Origin: Charina bottae
Lineage: Eukaryota; Chordata; Lepidosauria; Squamata; Charinaidae
Direction: 5' to 3'
Length of the DNA stretch: 64,000 bases
NCBI GenBank assembly: GCA_023362775.1
Contig: JALMGJ010000006.1
Coordinates: 5,961,001 to 6,025,000 of the forward strand
How positions within the stretch are numbered: position 1 is the stretch's first letter; each line of letters opens with the position of its first letter. Positions 10,981 through 22,639 of this stretch are shown here, piece by piece. The translations under genes and the position numbers were made by a program. The notes under the pieces are model-generated. The model saw only the letters and a list, made by a program, of their open reading frames with translations, was not told where the DNA came from and ran no database searches.

Positions 10981-12454
10981 ATGCTTATGGGTAGAGATCA
11001 TATACCGCTGTGTGAAAGCCCTTAATCCTGGGTAGTTCAGCCTGCCTGGTCTACCTGCGGTCTGCCTAGTCGGCCTTTCCCCTTATATCCTTTTGCAAGG
11101 CTGCCAGTCGCTGGAGATCATTCAGAGCCCAACTGTAGTGGTGTGGTGTGATGGGGGTGAGTGAACGTGGCAAACCCGCACGTCCTCTTTCCATTTCATT
11201 GCTGTGTCTGAAGAGGACTTCATGTACAGTCTACCAAGTTATATCCAGGCGCTGTGGGAAGCCAGGCTCCAGCCATGCGTCAGCGGCTGCGCACGCTCTC
11301 CCCTGATCTGTCCATGGTGCTGAATTCTAAGTAGCCAGTTCTTCCCAGCCTCCTGCAGGCTCCGTGGCCACCCAATGCAGTCTAATTTCTTCCTATAACA
11401 GCCTTAAGGCTAAGCAGTTAGAAATCATCCCTTCCTAGAGAGAGGATCAGCACCTGGATGAGAAGCCTCTGATTCATCTGCAAACATGCCGCATTCGAGC
11501 CGGAGGGAACCAACACCCACGTAATGCAACAAACAGGCCAGTTGAATGTCTAACAGCATCACATCCATTCCCAGTTCCATTTGGGTCGGGTCAATTGAAG
11601 GAAACTGCTGGGGATAGAAATTTAAGAGGTCCAGCAAGTTTTAAACAGCCTGGAAAACATGCAGTCTATTTAAGAGCAGAAGAATTAATCTAAACGCTTT
11701 TGGTACAAGGAACATAACTGAAGCCAGAACCATGTGTCCAAAGTATTGTAATGCTAGTCAAATCCTATTTGTGCTTTTGAGCCTGCTAGCTGCACAGTTA
11801 ATAGTGCAAGACTATATAGTTGGAACATTATCCCTGGCATACAATACTGGTGACACCAAATCAGCTTTCTTGCTCTCCAAATCAGCTCTTTAGCCTTGAT
11901 CCATTTTCTAGGGATGTGGGGATGATTTAATTCTTTATCTTGAAAATATTTACTTCTCTATCTGATCCACCAGCCTTGGGATGTTTCTGGCTGGCTTGTT
12001 TTATTTATTTATTTTAATTGATGGCTGGTCTAATTTATTTATTTGTATTTATTTTAAGTGCTATGTATGGGAGTTACGATTGTGCATCAGATTACAGTTT
12101 TAGGCTACCCAGAAGTGAGATTCACATCAGGAGAACATAAATCTGCCTTTATAGGAAAGGTAAGATATACATCTAATGAATTAACAAATAAATAGTTTAC
12201 TTGACCAGCTGAATGGTAGGATCTAGTTGACCTTGACCAATCCCAAAACAACTAAGCAGTGACCTCATTTGTTCTTGGCTGAGAAATCACCAGGAAACCC
12301 CAGGGTTATAGGTTAGCACCCCAATCACAAACCTCTGAAAAATTCATGGAAGAAACGATGACAAACCACTTCCATATTGTTGTCGAGGAAACAGTATATT
12401 TGCACCCACGTGTTCACTAAGAGTTGAATGTGATTTCTTTATCTGCCTTATCTC
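10981..12454. other. Unassigned unique-looking stretch
   Basis: No gene or repeat family is identified. TATT-rich patches lie at 12000-12056. CpGs are moderately frequent at 11150-11330. Confidence 0.45.
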
Positions 12455-13398
12455 TTTGAAAAAGCAGGATCGGAAGTGTATTGATGCTTGTGAACTTTGG
12501 TGTTGGAGAAGACTCCTGAGAAGACCATGGACAGCCAAGAAAACAAACCGATGGATCATCGAACAAATCAACCCGGAGTTCTCACTAGAGGCACAAAGGA
12601 CCAGGCTCAAATTATTTTATTTATTTATATATATATTTATACCCCGCCTATCCCCTCCCTAACGGAGGACTCTAGGCAGCTTACATACATATACAATTCA
12701 AGTTATACATTTTTCCTGTTATACATTTCAATTAACCGCACATTAAGGGAAGGGGTAAGGGAACTGACTCATCCATGACTACAAGTTCCACAATGCCTTG
12801 CGCCAGAGCCGGCTGCCGACGTCCTGTAGATGGAGCTGTTCTTCCGGGATCCATCGTACCACCGCATTCCAAGATCTTCCATTTGGTGGGCGACCCCCGA
12901 CAGGACACCAGCAATTCTCCCACTTAAGGTGGAACCCATTTATCTACTCGCAAAGCTTTCGAACTGTTGGGTTGACAGGAGTCAACCATTTTTATACCAT
13001 TTCTACAGAAAGCACACTACATCACTGTCATTTATATACTTACTTATACGCTCACCTCGTTGCGTGGGGGGTTCGAACTGCCGACCTTCCGATCGGCAGT
13101 CTACAGCTCAGTGGTTTAACCCGCTGAGCCACCGCATCCCAAATTATCCTACTTTGGACACATTATGCGAAGACCCAGCTGTCTGGAAAAGGCTCTGATG
13201 CTGGGAAAGGTGGAAGGAAAGAGAAGAAGAGGATGACCAGCAGCAAGGTGGATGGACTCAGTTACAGTGGCGATGGGGGCACCGTTGGAAGACCTGAAAG
13301 ACCAGGTTAGGGACAGATTGTCATGGAGAAGATCTATGTGTTTACTAAGAATCAACAATGATTGGACAGCACATAATCAATCAATCAAACAAACTTAC
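12455..13398 (+). mobile_element. RTE/Bov-B-type LINE 3' region, split by a composite SINE
   Basis: The forward strand encodes a Bov-B-like C-terminal segment: RRPWTAKKTNRWIIEQINPE before the insertion, then a LNYPTLDTLCEDPAVWKRL-like stretch (degraded relative of YFGHIMRRPSCLEKAL) and MLGKVEGKRRRG after it. Frameshifts are present. It is more diverged than the copies at 1-393 and 54511, so it is an older subfamily. The SINE lies at 12616-13139. Confidence 0.8.
12616..13139 (-). mobile_element. Composite SINE (tRNA head, unique body, L2-like tail), ~524 bp
   Basis: On the minus strand it starts GGGATGCGGTGGCTCAGCGG, followed by GTCGGCAGTTCGAACC (box-B-like). A body of about 350 bp follows. 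It ends with CCGCCTAGAGTCC ... GGGATAGGCGGGGTATAAAT and AAATAA repeats, an L2-type 3' hairpin tail. An 8-bp duplication CAAATTAT (12608-12615 and 13140-13147) flanks it. A second copy with the same architecture lies at 62589-63120. Confidence 0.82.
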
Positions 13399-14334
13399 CT
13401 CTTCTGCATGATATTAGTTCTGATTTTTGCATTTTATATTTTATTGTTTTATATTTTAGACTCATCGGTCAATCATTTTTTTTTCTGGTTTTCTAATCTC
13501 TCTAGTATGTTATTCTTAGGTTTTAAAGATAAAATCTGTGATTTCCAGAGAAAGAATTGTTATAGTCATTTCTGAAAAGCAGCAAACAGACAGACATAGG
13601 AAACACTACCACCCCTTACAAATTCCACTTTCCAAAGCCAATGTTTGAAAAGGCTGACGCTGCCCTCTCTCAGATGAGAACTAGAAACATGCTTTTCCAA
13701 AAGCAACAGAAAGAGGTGATTCAAAATTGTTTGCCAGTTGTCTGAAACTGCTCAGCAGAGATCTACATTTCAGCAGACGGGAAGAAGACAAGGAAACTAA
13801 TACAAAGAATGGTGGAAATGAGAAAGACAGTTGAGTCAAAATTCCTTACCAAGTGATAATCACCATCTGGCCAGGAGCAACTGAAATGAGACCAAGTAGA
13901 ATGAAATATATGGGCACAATTTGTGTATATATGTACACAAATGCATTGCACATGAAGCTATTGTCTCAGCTGGAGGGGAAAATGTGATCTGCCACCCTGG
14001 GATTCATTTACAAAAGATGATGATGGGAAGCATGATGGAAGTAATGGGGCAGCCTCATGTAATCATAATGTGCTGGATTATGTGCAGAGCGAGGGAAGCA
14101 GCATTTTTTTTTTTTTTGCAAAAAAGAGTTGCTTCCCTCACGCTGAATCCCTGTCTGTCAAATCGGCAAAGGTGAGGCTTGGAATATCACCCACTCAAAG
14201 CAGGTACTCCCCCTGATCTTTGGCTGCTTGAAAACAAGAGGAACAGACAGCCGAGGCCTGGAGTGCCACATTTTGCAAAAGGGGGTTCATTTAATGTTCC
14301 TAAGGCTGGAGTCCTGCCATCACTTGGTGCCAGC
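13399..14334. other. Unassigned unique-looking stretch
   Basis: No recognisable gene. A T-run lies at 14105-14117. The DNA around 13380-13560 is AT-rich. Confidence 0.45.
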
Positions 14335-14890
14335 CTTGCGAGGTAGTCCAGACAGGAAGCACGCCCAGATGAACTAATTCTACTTTATTGTAAGGTTACA
14401 TTAACAGAATCTTGCAAGTCTGAAAGTATGTTTCTCCCCCGTTGCTTTTACAGCCCAAGAAACTAGGGAGGGTCCCTTCTGAGACATTTCCCACGCCCCC
14501 TTTCCTTCTGTGGGTTCAGCTGCCTCTTATCCAACCGTTGCCCTGGCTGTGGCTCTTCCCTCTGTCTCCCAAGGTCATTCCCACATGCCATTACATCTGG
14601 ACAGGACCCCAAGCATGGCAGGTTCCTTCCAATTTTCCCCTCCAAGACCAGAAACAATGCTCCGGTGTTGAAGGGGGTAATTTGACCTCACCCCCTCCCG
14701 CTCACCTTTTTTCTTTTCAACTTTGGCAAGGTCCAGCTGAAGGAGTGACAAGCCTAGGGAAAACGGGGTGCCATGTGTCTAGTAGGTTGTTCGCTTTCTT
14801 GCATACCCTCAATGCGAGGGAAAATGTAGACTTAAGCCTAGCCCTGAAGCTAGCCTTAGTGAGTTCCGAGGCCCTGTTCTGAGTTAAACC
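14335..14890 (-). repeat. Putative LTR-like repeat, copy 1
   Basis: The minus strand carries CAAGATTCTGTTAATG, then CTTACAATAAAGTAG (polyadenylation signal at 14393-14398), then CTTCCTGTCTGGACTACCTC, an arrangement like the R/U5 part of a retroviral LTR. The upstream part (CCCACAGAAGGAAAGGGGG, TCAGAAGGGACCCTCCCTAG) recurs at 20850-21120 in the opposite orientation. Boundaries and target duplication are not resolved. No viral coding sequence is present. Confidence 0.5.
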
Positions 14891-15078
14891 CATTCACACT
14901 GCAGGAAGGAGATGCATTTTAGAAATCAGACAGGAAGATGGGTGAGCACCGTGGCTCAGCCCTGCAAAAAGAGACATTCCAACCCAATCTGTCGGATTTT
15001 TCTGTTCAGTTATAATTGCAAAAGGGAAACAGATACAAAAGAGGGAAGCCATTCCACTGGTCACAGCAACTGGTAGAC

Positions 15079-15172
15079 CAGTGTCTCTCAACCTTGGCCA
15101 CTTTAAGATGTGTGGACTTCAACTCCCAGAATTCCCCATCCTAGGGATCTTCCCACCTTCCTTGAGAAACAC
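15079..15172. mobile_element. hAT MITE (CAGTGTTTCTCAACC family), internally deleted
   Basis: Left end CAGTGTCTCTCAACCTTGGC and CTTCAACTCCCAGAATTCCC are clear. The right half has lost most of its inverted copy but ends CCTTGAGAAACAC. The flanking duplication is weak (TGGTAGAC versus AGTGAGAC). Confidence 0.72.
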
Positions 15173-17315
15173 AGTGAGACTTATCTGTAGGAGGGCAAAT
15201 GTAGCCTTATTTGGAAGTGATTAAAAAAAAAAAACCTCACCCCAAAGTGTCATCTATTTGAAATGGCAGGCCCACTGCTTTCTTCTGTCTGGAGTTATGT
15301 TATTTTTTTTTTTAAAATCACAATCCATAAATGCTCAGTTGTCATGTTCATGAGTGGAAGTGACCGCTGTAGCATTCTCTGGCTACTTGCAGCTTGCAGA
15401 AAAGTAAAATGGTCAGATCGTGGTAGGAAAAAATCCAGATGCGGGGAGATCAATCATCCACATGGGCAGGGTAGAAAAAATAAGCGCGATCGGTGGAGTT
15501 AAGGCAAAGGGTTTTGCTTAGGAGGCATTACAAAGTGGGATCATGGAGAGCATCAGGTGACTCTTCCAGACAATGGCTCTTCCTTACTACAAGGATGAAA
15601 AGCTATTGTCACAGAAACAACACTTCAGGCTACAAGGATCTGCCGTGTGGTCAGCTCCATCTCCTCTGGAGAAACTGTCCAGATTGCTAAAGGCTCCTTA
15701 GGTAGTTCACATGTCTGTGAAATTGGGAAACAGGGGTTCTGATAGGAGTTTCACTTTGCCATGGAAATTTTGCACTCGAAAATTATATTGGCAACGCTAC
15801 AAAAAGGCAGCTAAACAGAGAAAAACAAACTGGTAATCTCCGGAAGGACTGGAATACAACTCCCATAATCCTTGGCCTGCATGGCTAGTTACCGGAGATT
15901 GTGGAAATATACTGTAGCCCAGAGCATATGGACAGCAGCAGATTGTCTATCCCAGAAATACATTATCAGTAAAGTCCAGCACATAAAAAACCCACCGTCT
16001 GAAATATTCCTAAATAAGATAGTAATCCATTGCAATCACTAGAGAAGCACCAAATATTCTGAACTGTTGCAGGGGGCTCTTTTTAAGGAGTTGACTTGAT
16101 CTGTGTAATTTCTTCTCAGCCCCTTTGATTTGGCATTAAATATTTTACACAGGCTCAGATTACTCAAATCACACAAATAAGGTGACTTTGCTTCCAAACA
16201 TTACTTGGCTCAGATTATTTAACACAATGAGATGCTGGTCAACAATAATTCATGCATGAAATCCAACTCATAAGCTTGTATTCTCTGCCATTCAGTTCTC
16301 CTCAAGTAACATTCTGCCTGTGAAAATTGCCTCTGCTTCCCCCCCCCCCCCCTTTGAATGAACTCATAGAAACTGTAGTGTGCAAAGGAAGATGAGAAAA
16401 ACATGGTTGGAAAACATCTGAAGGAAGGCATCTGGCAACTATAAAATCCCTTTCAACTTTCTCTGCCTGTCTCTAAGATTCCTTGGAGCTATTGGTTTCC
16501 AACATGAGATTCTAGATCTTCAAAGTTCTGCCTTAGAACGGACAAGAGTTTCAGCAATCTATTACTCTTCCAGATTCTAGATCTTCAAAGTTCTGCCTTT
16601 AAACAGATAATGCAGCTCAACAATGTATTGCTCTTCTCTATTACTCCAGCATCTACACCTACTCTACTTTGCGATGGAGCTAACCCTGATTGCAGCCATC
16701 TTCTGATTTGGTTCAGAAACAGTAGAGCTCTCTACATTTATTTCTGCTCCAGACATTCTTGAAGATCCTGCTTCCGTGACAAAGGTCTAAATGTTTCCCC
16801 AGCCAAACATCTGATTGCAGGAATTAGCATTTCTGTTCTAGTTGATTTGTGATCACTCTAAGGAGGAAAATTAGGAAGGAAGCATGCGCTATGCTCAGGC
16901 AAATGTTGTAATTAGAGAGTCACAAGAAACCATTCAGTTCTTCTCCAACTTTTTAGCAAATGGATCTATTGAAAGAGACAACTGCTGGGTAACGTAACTG
17001 AAAGTTACAATTCTGGTCAGCTACCTCTATTTTCCAAAGCTACAGACAGATATATTTCAATGTCTCTGCATGATCTATAAATGGCCCATTCATTTTAATA
17101 GTGTCAGCTCCCTCCTGCTATGACCAGCAGCTTCCAGTAAAAAGGGAAAAGCATCCATAAAAATTAGGTCAATAGACAATTTTGGACTTGAAGAAACCTT
17201 GTGGTAGGAAGTTTATCTTATTTTAAGTTCTGTACATAGAATGAAAAATGGTTTCCTTGGCTTGCAGGAATATATTATTTACTACAGATCTGGCCAAGAT
17301 CTTTGGGGGATACCT
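15173..17315. other. Unassigned unique-looking stretch
   Basis: No gene recognised. A short hairpin with arms AATCTCCGG/CCGGAGATT lies at about 15835-15901. 'GATTCTAGATCTTCAAAGTT' occurs twice (16510 and 16573), a local duplication of about 60 bp. 16070-16270 has a composition resembling conserved non-coding DNA. A C-run lies at 16339-16351. Confidence 0.45.
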
Positions 17316-17326
17316 CAGAGATAGAT

Positions 17327-17378
<52 letters not shown>

Positions 17379-17459
17379 AGGGAGAGAGAGAAAGAGATAG
17401 AGATAGATAGATGAGAGAGAGAGAGAGAGAAATAGAGATAGAGATAGAGAGAGATAGAG
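17316..17459 (+). repeat. (GA)n / (GATA)n purine-rich microsatellite
   Basis: GA dinucleotides interspersed with GATA and GGGA units. All open frames across it are low-complexity artefacts. Confidence 0.95.
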
Positions 17460-17570
17460 CAGTGCGAGAAAACAACCAGCGAGCCAGAAAGTGGTGGGGT
17501 TTCTTTCACAAGTTATATTCAAGTGGAGGACAACCATCAACCAATGATTTTGTTTTGATTCTCAGATTGA

Positions 17571-17601
17571 CCTATCTCTATCTATCTATCATCTATCTAT
17601 C

Positions 17602-17656
<55 letters not shown>

Positions 17657-17690
17657 ATCTATCTATCTATCTATCATCTATCTATCTATC

Positions 17691-17741
<51 letters not shown>

Positions 17742-17787
17742 ATCTATCTATCTATCTATCATCTATCTATCTATCTATCTATCTATC

Positions 17788-17822
<35 letters not shown>

Positions 17823-17837
17823 ATCTATCTATCTATC

Positions 17838-17880
<43 letters not shown>

Positions 17881-17899
17881 ATCTATCTATCTATCTATC

Positions 17900-17937
<38 letters not shown>

Positions 17938-17942
17938 TTATA
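17571..17942 (+). repeat. (TATC)n tetranucleotide array with regular CATC interruptions
   Basis: About 370 bp of TATC repeats, broken at intervals by CATC. It is followed at 17943-18000 by an eroded L2-type tail (GCCACCTATCTCAC ... GACTCTGAGCAGCGTACAA), so the array may have grown from a LINE/SINE poly-A-like tail. Confidence 0.96.
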
Positions 17943-18316
17943 TAGCCACCTATCTCACAAGAAGTGACTCTGAGCAGCGTACAATGGGTTGTAATCCACG
18001 GCCTGAAGGGTGAAAGGCTTCTGATAGACAACACGGGGATGTCAGAAGGACACCATAGTCACCAGGATATCATCATACAAACAAGACTCGATCATTAAAA
18101 AAAAAACAACCATGCAAAAGACAATAGGGCTAAATTCTTCATGGCCTCCATGTGGACGTTTGGCCCGGTTGCCACTTGTGATGTTCAGATTGTCTCTGCG
18201 TTCTGCCTCAAAGAGCAGAAGGGTTGGGAAGGCTCCACCCCAAAACATTTCTCGTATATAGAAAGCTAGCATCCCAGAGAAACAGAAGCATCAGCTCCCC
18301 CTGTTATCCTTTTTTG

Positions 18317-18604
18317 TTGTTGTTCAGTCGTTTAGTCGTGTCCGACTCTTTGTGACCCCATGGACCATAGCACGCCAGGCCTTCCTGTCCTCCACTGTCT
18401 CCCGGAGTTTGCTCAAGTTCATGTTCGTTACATCGGTGATGCTATCTAACCATCTCATCCTCTGCCGTCCCCTTCTCCTTTTGCCTTCAGCCTTTCCCAG
18501 CATCAGGGTCTTTTCCAGGGAGTCCTCTCTTCGCATTAGGTGGCCAAAGTATTTGAGCTTCATCTTCAGTATCTGTCCTTCCACTGTTATCCTTTCTCCA
18601 CACC
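18317..18604 (-). mobile_element. Bov-B LINE 3' end
   Basis: Starts on the plus strand with TTGTTGTTGTTCAGTCGTTT. The minus strand is open and encodes GQILKMKLKYFGHLMRREDS ... LMLGKAEGKRRRGRQRMRWL ... RKAWRAMVHGVTKSRTRLND, the conserved C-terminal end of Bov-B ORF2. It is the longest intact Bov-B frame in the window (about 95 codons), 5'-truncated and without reverse-transcriptase motifs. Confidence 0.93.
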
Positions 18605-18610
18605 CTATTT

Positions 18611-18745
18611 CAGTGTTTCTCAACCTTGGCAACTTGAAGATGCGTGGACCTCAACTGCCAGAATTCCTCAGCCAGCATGGCTGGCTGGGGAATTCTGGAA
18701 GTTGAAGTCCACACATCTTCAGGCTGCCAAGGTTGAGAAACACCA
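18611..18745. mobile_element. hAT MITE (CAGTGTTTCTCAACC family), full palindrome
   Basis: A 135-bp near-palindrome from CAGTGTTTCTCAACCTTGGC to CCAAGGTTGAGAAACACCA. Flanks CCCTATTT (18603-18610) and CCATATTT (18746-18753) match at 7 of 8 bases. It abuts the 5' edge of the Bov-B copy. Confidence 0.9.
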
Positions 18746-18753
18746 CCATATTT

Positions 18754-19512
18754 ACATTCAGAAATGACCTAGAACAAACGCAGGCTTCCAGTTTCAAGTG
18801 AGCATCCTTCTGACCCCTGCAGACAACCCCCAGTGATTATTTCTTCTTGGCATTCTCAAAGGGTATAACGCCTTTGGTTTCTTCATTGAGCAGCGTAGCT
18901 TCCCTCTTATTTCAGCAGCAAAATGTAGGCGGGTCAGAGTACAATGTGCCTTTATTGATCTGGAGGGGCTTGATCTTCCTGCTTTATGACACGCAAGGAG
19001 GAAAGCTTTGATGGAGATCAAAACAGCAGCAACACTGTATATTGATTAACCTGGGGAATCGTTGCATGTTGGGCAAGCTTTCATTGTTGAATTAGAGCTT
19101 GTTTGTATGCAGCAACTTGCATTCAGCCTGGAAAAGGGGATTTGGCTGCTTCTGATCCCACTGAGAGATAGAGTTGGGGACCTCCACAGGAAAACAGAAG
19201 GGGGGGAGCCATCAATATTAACTCTGTGGGGTGTTACTTACTTTTTTAAATATTTCCATTATGCTCAACAGCATCAACGAGGCTAATTTGTTGGCAGACT
19301 AAGCCTTCCTTCACTAGGCAACAATTCTTGATTGGGTTCACACATGCTGCTAAACCCAGTCAGTTGTGGTTGATTTGACAAACGACAATAAAACAAGCGA
19401 TGACATGGCATGGGGCATGAATCAGGGCTATGCGCTTAGTTTCTTGGGTTAACAGAGTGGTAAGAAGATGCGGTCATCATCTTACAGTTGAGTTGAGATA
19501 GACTAGTATGGA
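18754..19512. other. Unassigned unique-looking stretch
   Basis: No gene or repeat family recognised. Confidence 0.45.
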
Positions 19513-19649
19513 GGCGGGCAACCTTTCCCTAGCTTTAGATCTTTCGGACCTCTATAACTCCCAGAATTCCCCCGCAAACATGAGTATTGCTGGGAATTCT
19601 GGGAGTTGAAGTCCACACATCTTCAAGTTCCCAAGGTTGAGAAACAGTG
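19513..19649. mobile_element. hAT MITE (CAGTGTTTCTCAACC family), degraded left half
   Basis: The right half is clear (GGGAATTCTGGGAGTTGAAG to GGTTGAGAAACAGTG). The left half has diverged (GGGCAACCTTTCCC, CTATAACTCCCAGAATTCCC). Confidence 0.75.
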
Positions 19650-19689
19650 CCATACTGTTAAAGCGGTGAGGACATTATGCATTCTGTTT

Positions 19690-19990
19690 TGTTTTGTTTC
19701 GGACCAGCTGACAGTCTGAAGCCCAGTAAATTATTCTGTTTTAATAGGATTTTCCTCAGCAGCCATTCACAAAACAAGAGACTCTCTCTGGCGTATCTGG
19801 GATGCCGAGAATGGAATTGTTCGGACTGACTTTGGGCTGATGATTTAATTCATTCGCATATCCTCCTTTAAGACTTGATAACATCGGCAAAGACAGCCCA
19901 CCACCATTCACAAATTCCCAAGTGTTAATTAACAATCGGCCCCAGGGATGATCCTCGTGCAAGTCAATTAAAAATTTCATTTCCTGCGTA
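19690..19990. other. Candidate conserved non-coding element
   Basis: Contains several homeodomain-type TAATT cores (GATGATTTAATTCATTCGC, GTGTTAATTAACAATCGG, GTCAATTAAAAATTT) and preserved CpGs, with no repeat signature and no reading frame. The composition resembles vertebrate developmental enhancers. This is inference from composition only. Confidence 0.3.
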
Positions 19991-20330
19991 TGAGAGCCAG
20001 CGTGGCGCAGCGATGAAGTGCTGGGCTAGGAGCCAGGGAAGTCTGATTCTAGTCAGCCAGGGGAGCTCCCCGAAGGACTTGGGGACAATCCCTGCCCAAA
20101 AGCCAGTGAGTGGAGAGGTGAAGATGCTGACCTAGGAGCAGGGAGACCCATGTTATAGTCCTCCCTTAGGCACTGAATCCAGCTCAGTGACACTGACCCA
20201 CTCTCTCAGCCCTTGACTGGAAACGCAAAAACATCTAACTACCAACCTGCACTGGACCAGTAGGGTAGATTTGTTGGGATTATCAGGAGTCATCTCAGGA
20301 TTGTCTCATAAGCATAAGGGGTGTCTTTTC
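19991..20330 (+). mobile_element. Old tRNA-derived SINE, dimer-like
   Basis: GAGAGCCAGCGTGGCGCAGC ... TCTGATTCTAGTCAG resembles a Pol III head. A second head-like segment (AAAAGCCAGTGAGTGGAGAG ... GTTATAGTCCTCCCTTAGGC) follows about 110 bp downstream. The 3' part has ATCAGGAGTCATCTCAGGAT, related to tail type A. Strongly diverged. Confidence 0.55.
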
Positions 20331-20845
20331 TAGTAAACGTATCTCTATTGTGCTTGTGGGAAGTCACATGGGTCACCTGATTTCCTCTTCCTCCTCCTCC
20401 TTGGTTTGGGGATTCTCATTCTCCATTACTCTTTCGACACATGTGCAAGCAGGAGGGCTGCACAATGCAGCTCTCGTCCGTTTCATCTTGCTTGCATGCA
20501 GATCTACAATGAACCTACTTGTATCCAGATCTACTGAATAAATGTAAGCTATTTCTATTTTTCTTCATCTAACTAATGTGTGAAGACTGAATTTATTTCT
20601 GAACGTAATTAAGCTTAAAGCGCAAGTCCCTGCTGGTCATGCTTCTACTCTGCAAGATTGTTGTTAGTTGCTTGGAGTTCTTTTATTAACCTTCAAGACT
20701 CCATCAAGATTATGGTCCATAACCTTCACTGAAGAGGTCTTCATCCTGGTTAGTCACTGAGATTTGAATTTGGCAATGCTGGGAATAATTAGATAGCAGT
20801 TGGCATCAGAATGACTGAGGATGAATGACTGAGGCGAATGACCCA
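20331..20845. other. Unassigned stretch
   Basis: Nothing recognised, apart from a TCC run near 20384-20400. Confidence 0.45.
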
Positions 20846-21125
20846 CCCAGGAATGTAACGGTATGTGGGAATGACCTCTGGAGACAGGAGGAAGAGCCGC
20901 AGACTAGACCACCATCATGTAAAAGGTATCTCAGCCCACAGAAGGAAAGGGGGAGTGGGAAGCATCTCAGAAGGGACCCTCCCTAGTTTTCTGGAGAGTA
21001 AAAGGAAGGGAGGGGGAAATACTTTGAGCCTTGCAAGATTCTGTTAATGGAACCTTACAATGAAGATAGAGTTGGTACTCCTGGTTGCGCTTCTTGTCTG
21101 GACTACCTCGCAGGGCTAACCAAAG
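20846..21125 (+). repeat. Putative LTR-like repeat, copy 2
   Basis: Shares with 14335-14890 (inverse orientation) the blocks TATGTGGGAATGACCTCTGG, CCCACAGAAGGAAAGGGGG, AGAAGGGACCCTCCCTAG, GCAAGATTCTGTTAATGGAA and GTCTGGACTACCTCGCAGGG. The AATAAA of copy 1 is AATGAA here. Diverged, and without identified target duplication. Confidence 0.5.
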
Positions 21126-21362
21126 AATTGCCTTGAGTCCATGCATGGGTTTCAGGTTCAGCCCGTAACATCCCAAAGGGCCCTGAGGCTGGGAATAATC
21201 TCTTTTCAATCGATTGAAAAATCAACCCTACATGAGTTGTTGAGAATTACCTGGATGGGAACGAAGGGCCCCATTGGCCCTGAGGAGAAGGAAGGGAACA
21301 ATTAAGCTTGAAGGGAAGAGAAATGGCAACTCAGTCCTCCCTTGATTTTGTTTGGTATAAGA

Positions 21363-21497
21363 CAGTGTTTCTCAACCTTAGCAACTTTAAGATGTGTGGA
21401 CTTCAACTCCCAGAATTCCTCAGCCAGCATAGCTGGCTGGGGAATTCTGGGAGTTGAAGTCCACACATCTTATAGTTGCCAAGGTTGAGAAAGACTG
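21363..21497. mobile_element. hAT MITE (CAGTGTTTCTCAACC family), inside L2
   Basis: Full 135-bp palindrome, flanked by an exact 8-bp duplication GTATAAGA (21355-21362 and 21498-21505). Confidence 0.95.
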
Positions 21498-22639
21498 GTA
21501 TAAGATGAGGCATAAAGAAATGCTAGCCCTCCTTGGCTTATCAAATCTAGTAGGGAGGGACTGCCCAGCTGGGTCCAGAAGGTCTCAAAATCTCATTGAG
21601 AGAAGGAGCCATTAAAAAAGGCAGTGATCAGGCCACTTCTGAAGAAACCAAATCTCAACCCAGCAAATGAAAACAACTATAGGTCAGTGGCCAGTATTCC
21701 CTTCCCAGGCAAGGCGCCTGAGCGGGTAGCAGCCAATCAAAGCCAAGATCTCTTGGATGACATTGATTTTCTAGATCCATTTCAATTTGGTGTCAGGCCT
21801 TGGCTATGGAACAGAAACCACTGTGGTCACCCTGTGGGATGACCTGCGCCTGGAAAAAGAGTGGGGGAGTGTGATCCTGTTGGTCCTCCAGAACCTCTCA
21901 GAGGCTTTCGATGCCATCAACCACAGGACTGTATCCTTCTGGACAGGATGTCAGAGTTGGGATGTGGGGGTACACCACAGTTCCACTCATACTTGATGGC
22001 CATTTCCCTTAAGGTGGTGCTGGGGGATTGCTCTTCTGCCTCATGGTGACTGGGTTATAGAGTCTCTTGGGGCCCCATTTTACCTCCTCCGTTCTTTAAC
22101 ATCTACATGAAACCATTGGGAAAGGTCATTCCGGTACGTGGGTTGAGGTGCCATCAACATGCAAATGACATACAGCTCTACCTCTCCTTTTCATCCCACA
22201 GGTGAGGCAGCTGGTGTTCCAAACCAATGCTTGGGCAGGGGAATGGCCTGGATGGGGCCCATAAACTGAGACTCAGTCCAGACAAAACAAGAGATAATGT
22301 TTGTGGTTGGTGCATCTGTCCAACTGAGTGATGTCCTGCCTATCTTGGAGGGGTCCACACTCATCCTAAAGGCAGGTTTGCAGTCTGAGGATGGTCCTGG
22401 ATCCATCGCTGTCACTAGAGACCCAGGTAACCTTGGTGGCATGGAGTACCTGTTATCAGCTTCAGTTGATTTACCAACTCTGATCTTACCTGGACAGAGA
22501 AGGTCTCACAACAGTCATTCATGTTCTGGTTATAATCCTGGTTGCATTATTTCCCAGGTTGTACATGGAGCTGCCCTTTGAGAAAGTCCAGAAACTTCAG
22601 TTAGTTCAAAACAGAGCAGCTAGACCACTCACTGGGACT

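Noticed and set aside
17411..18013. 200-codon frame of repeated Tyr-Leu-Ser-Ile
   Set aside because: Translation of a TATC microsatellite.
18324..18632. 102-codon intact-looking gene on the minus strand
   Set aside because: It is the C-terminal end of Bov-B ORF2 in a 5'-truncated LINE; not a host gene.
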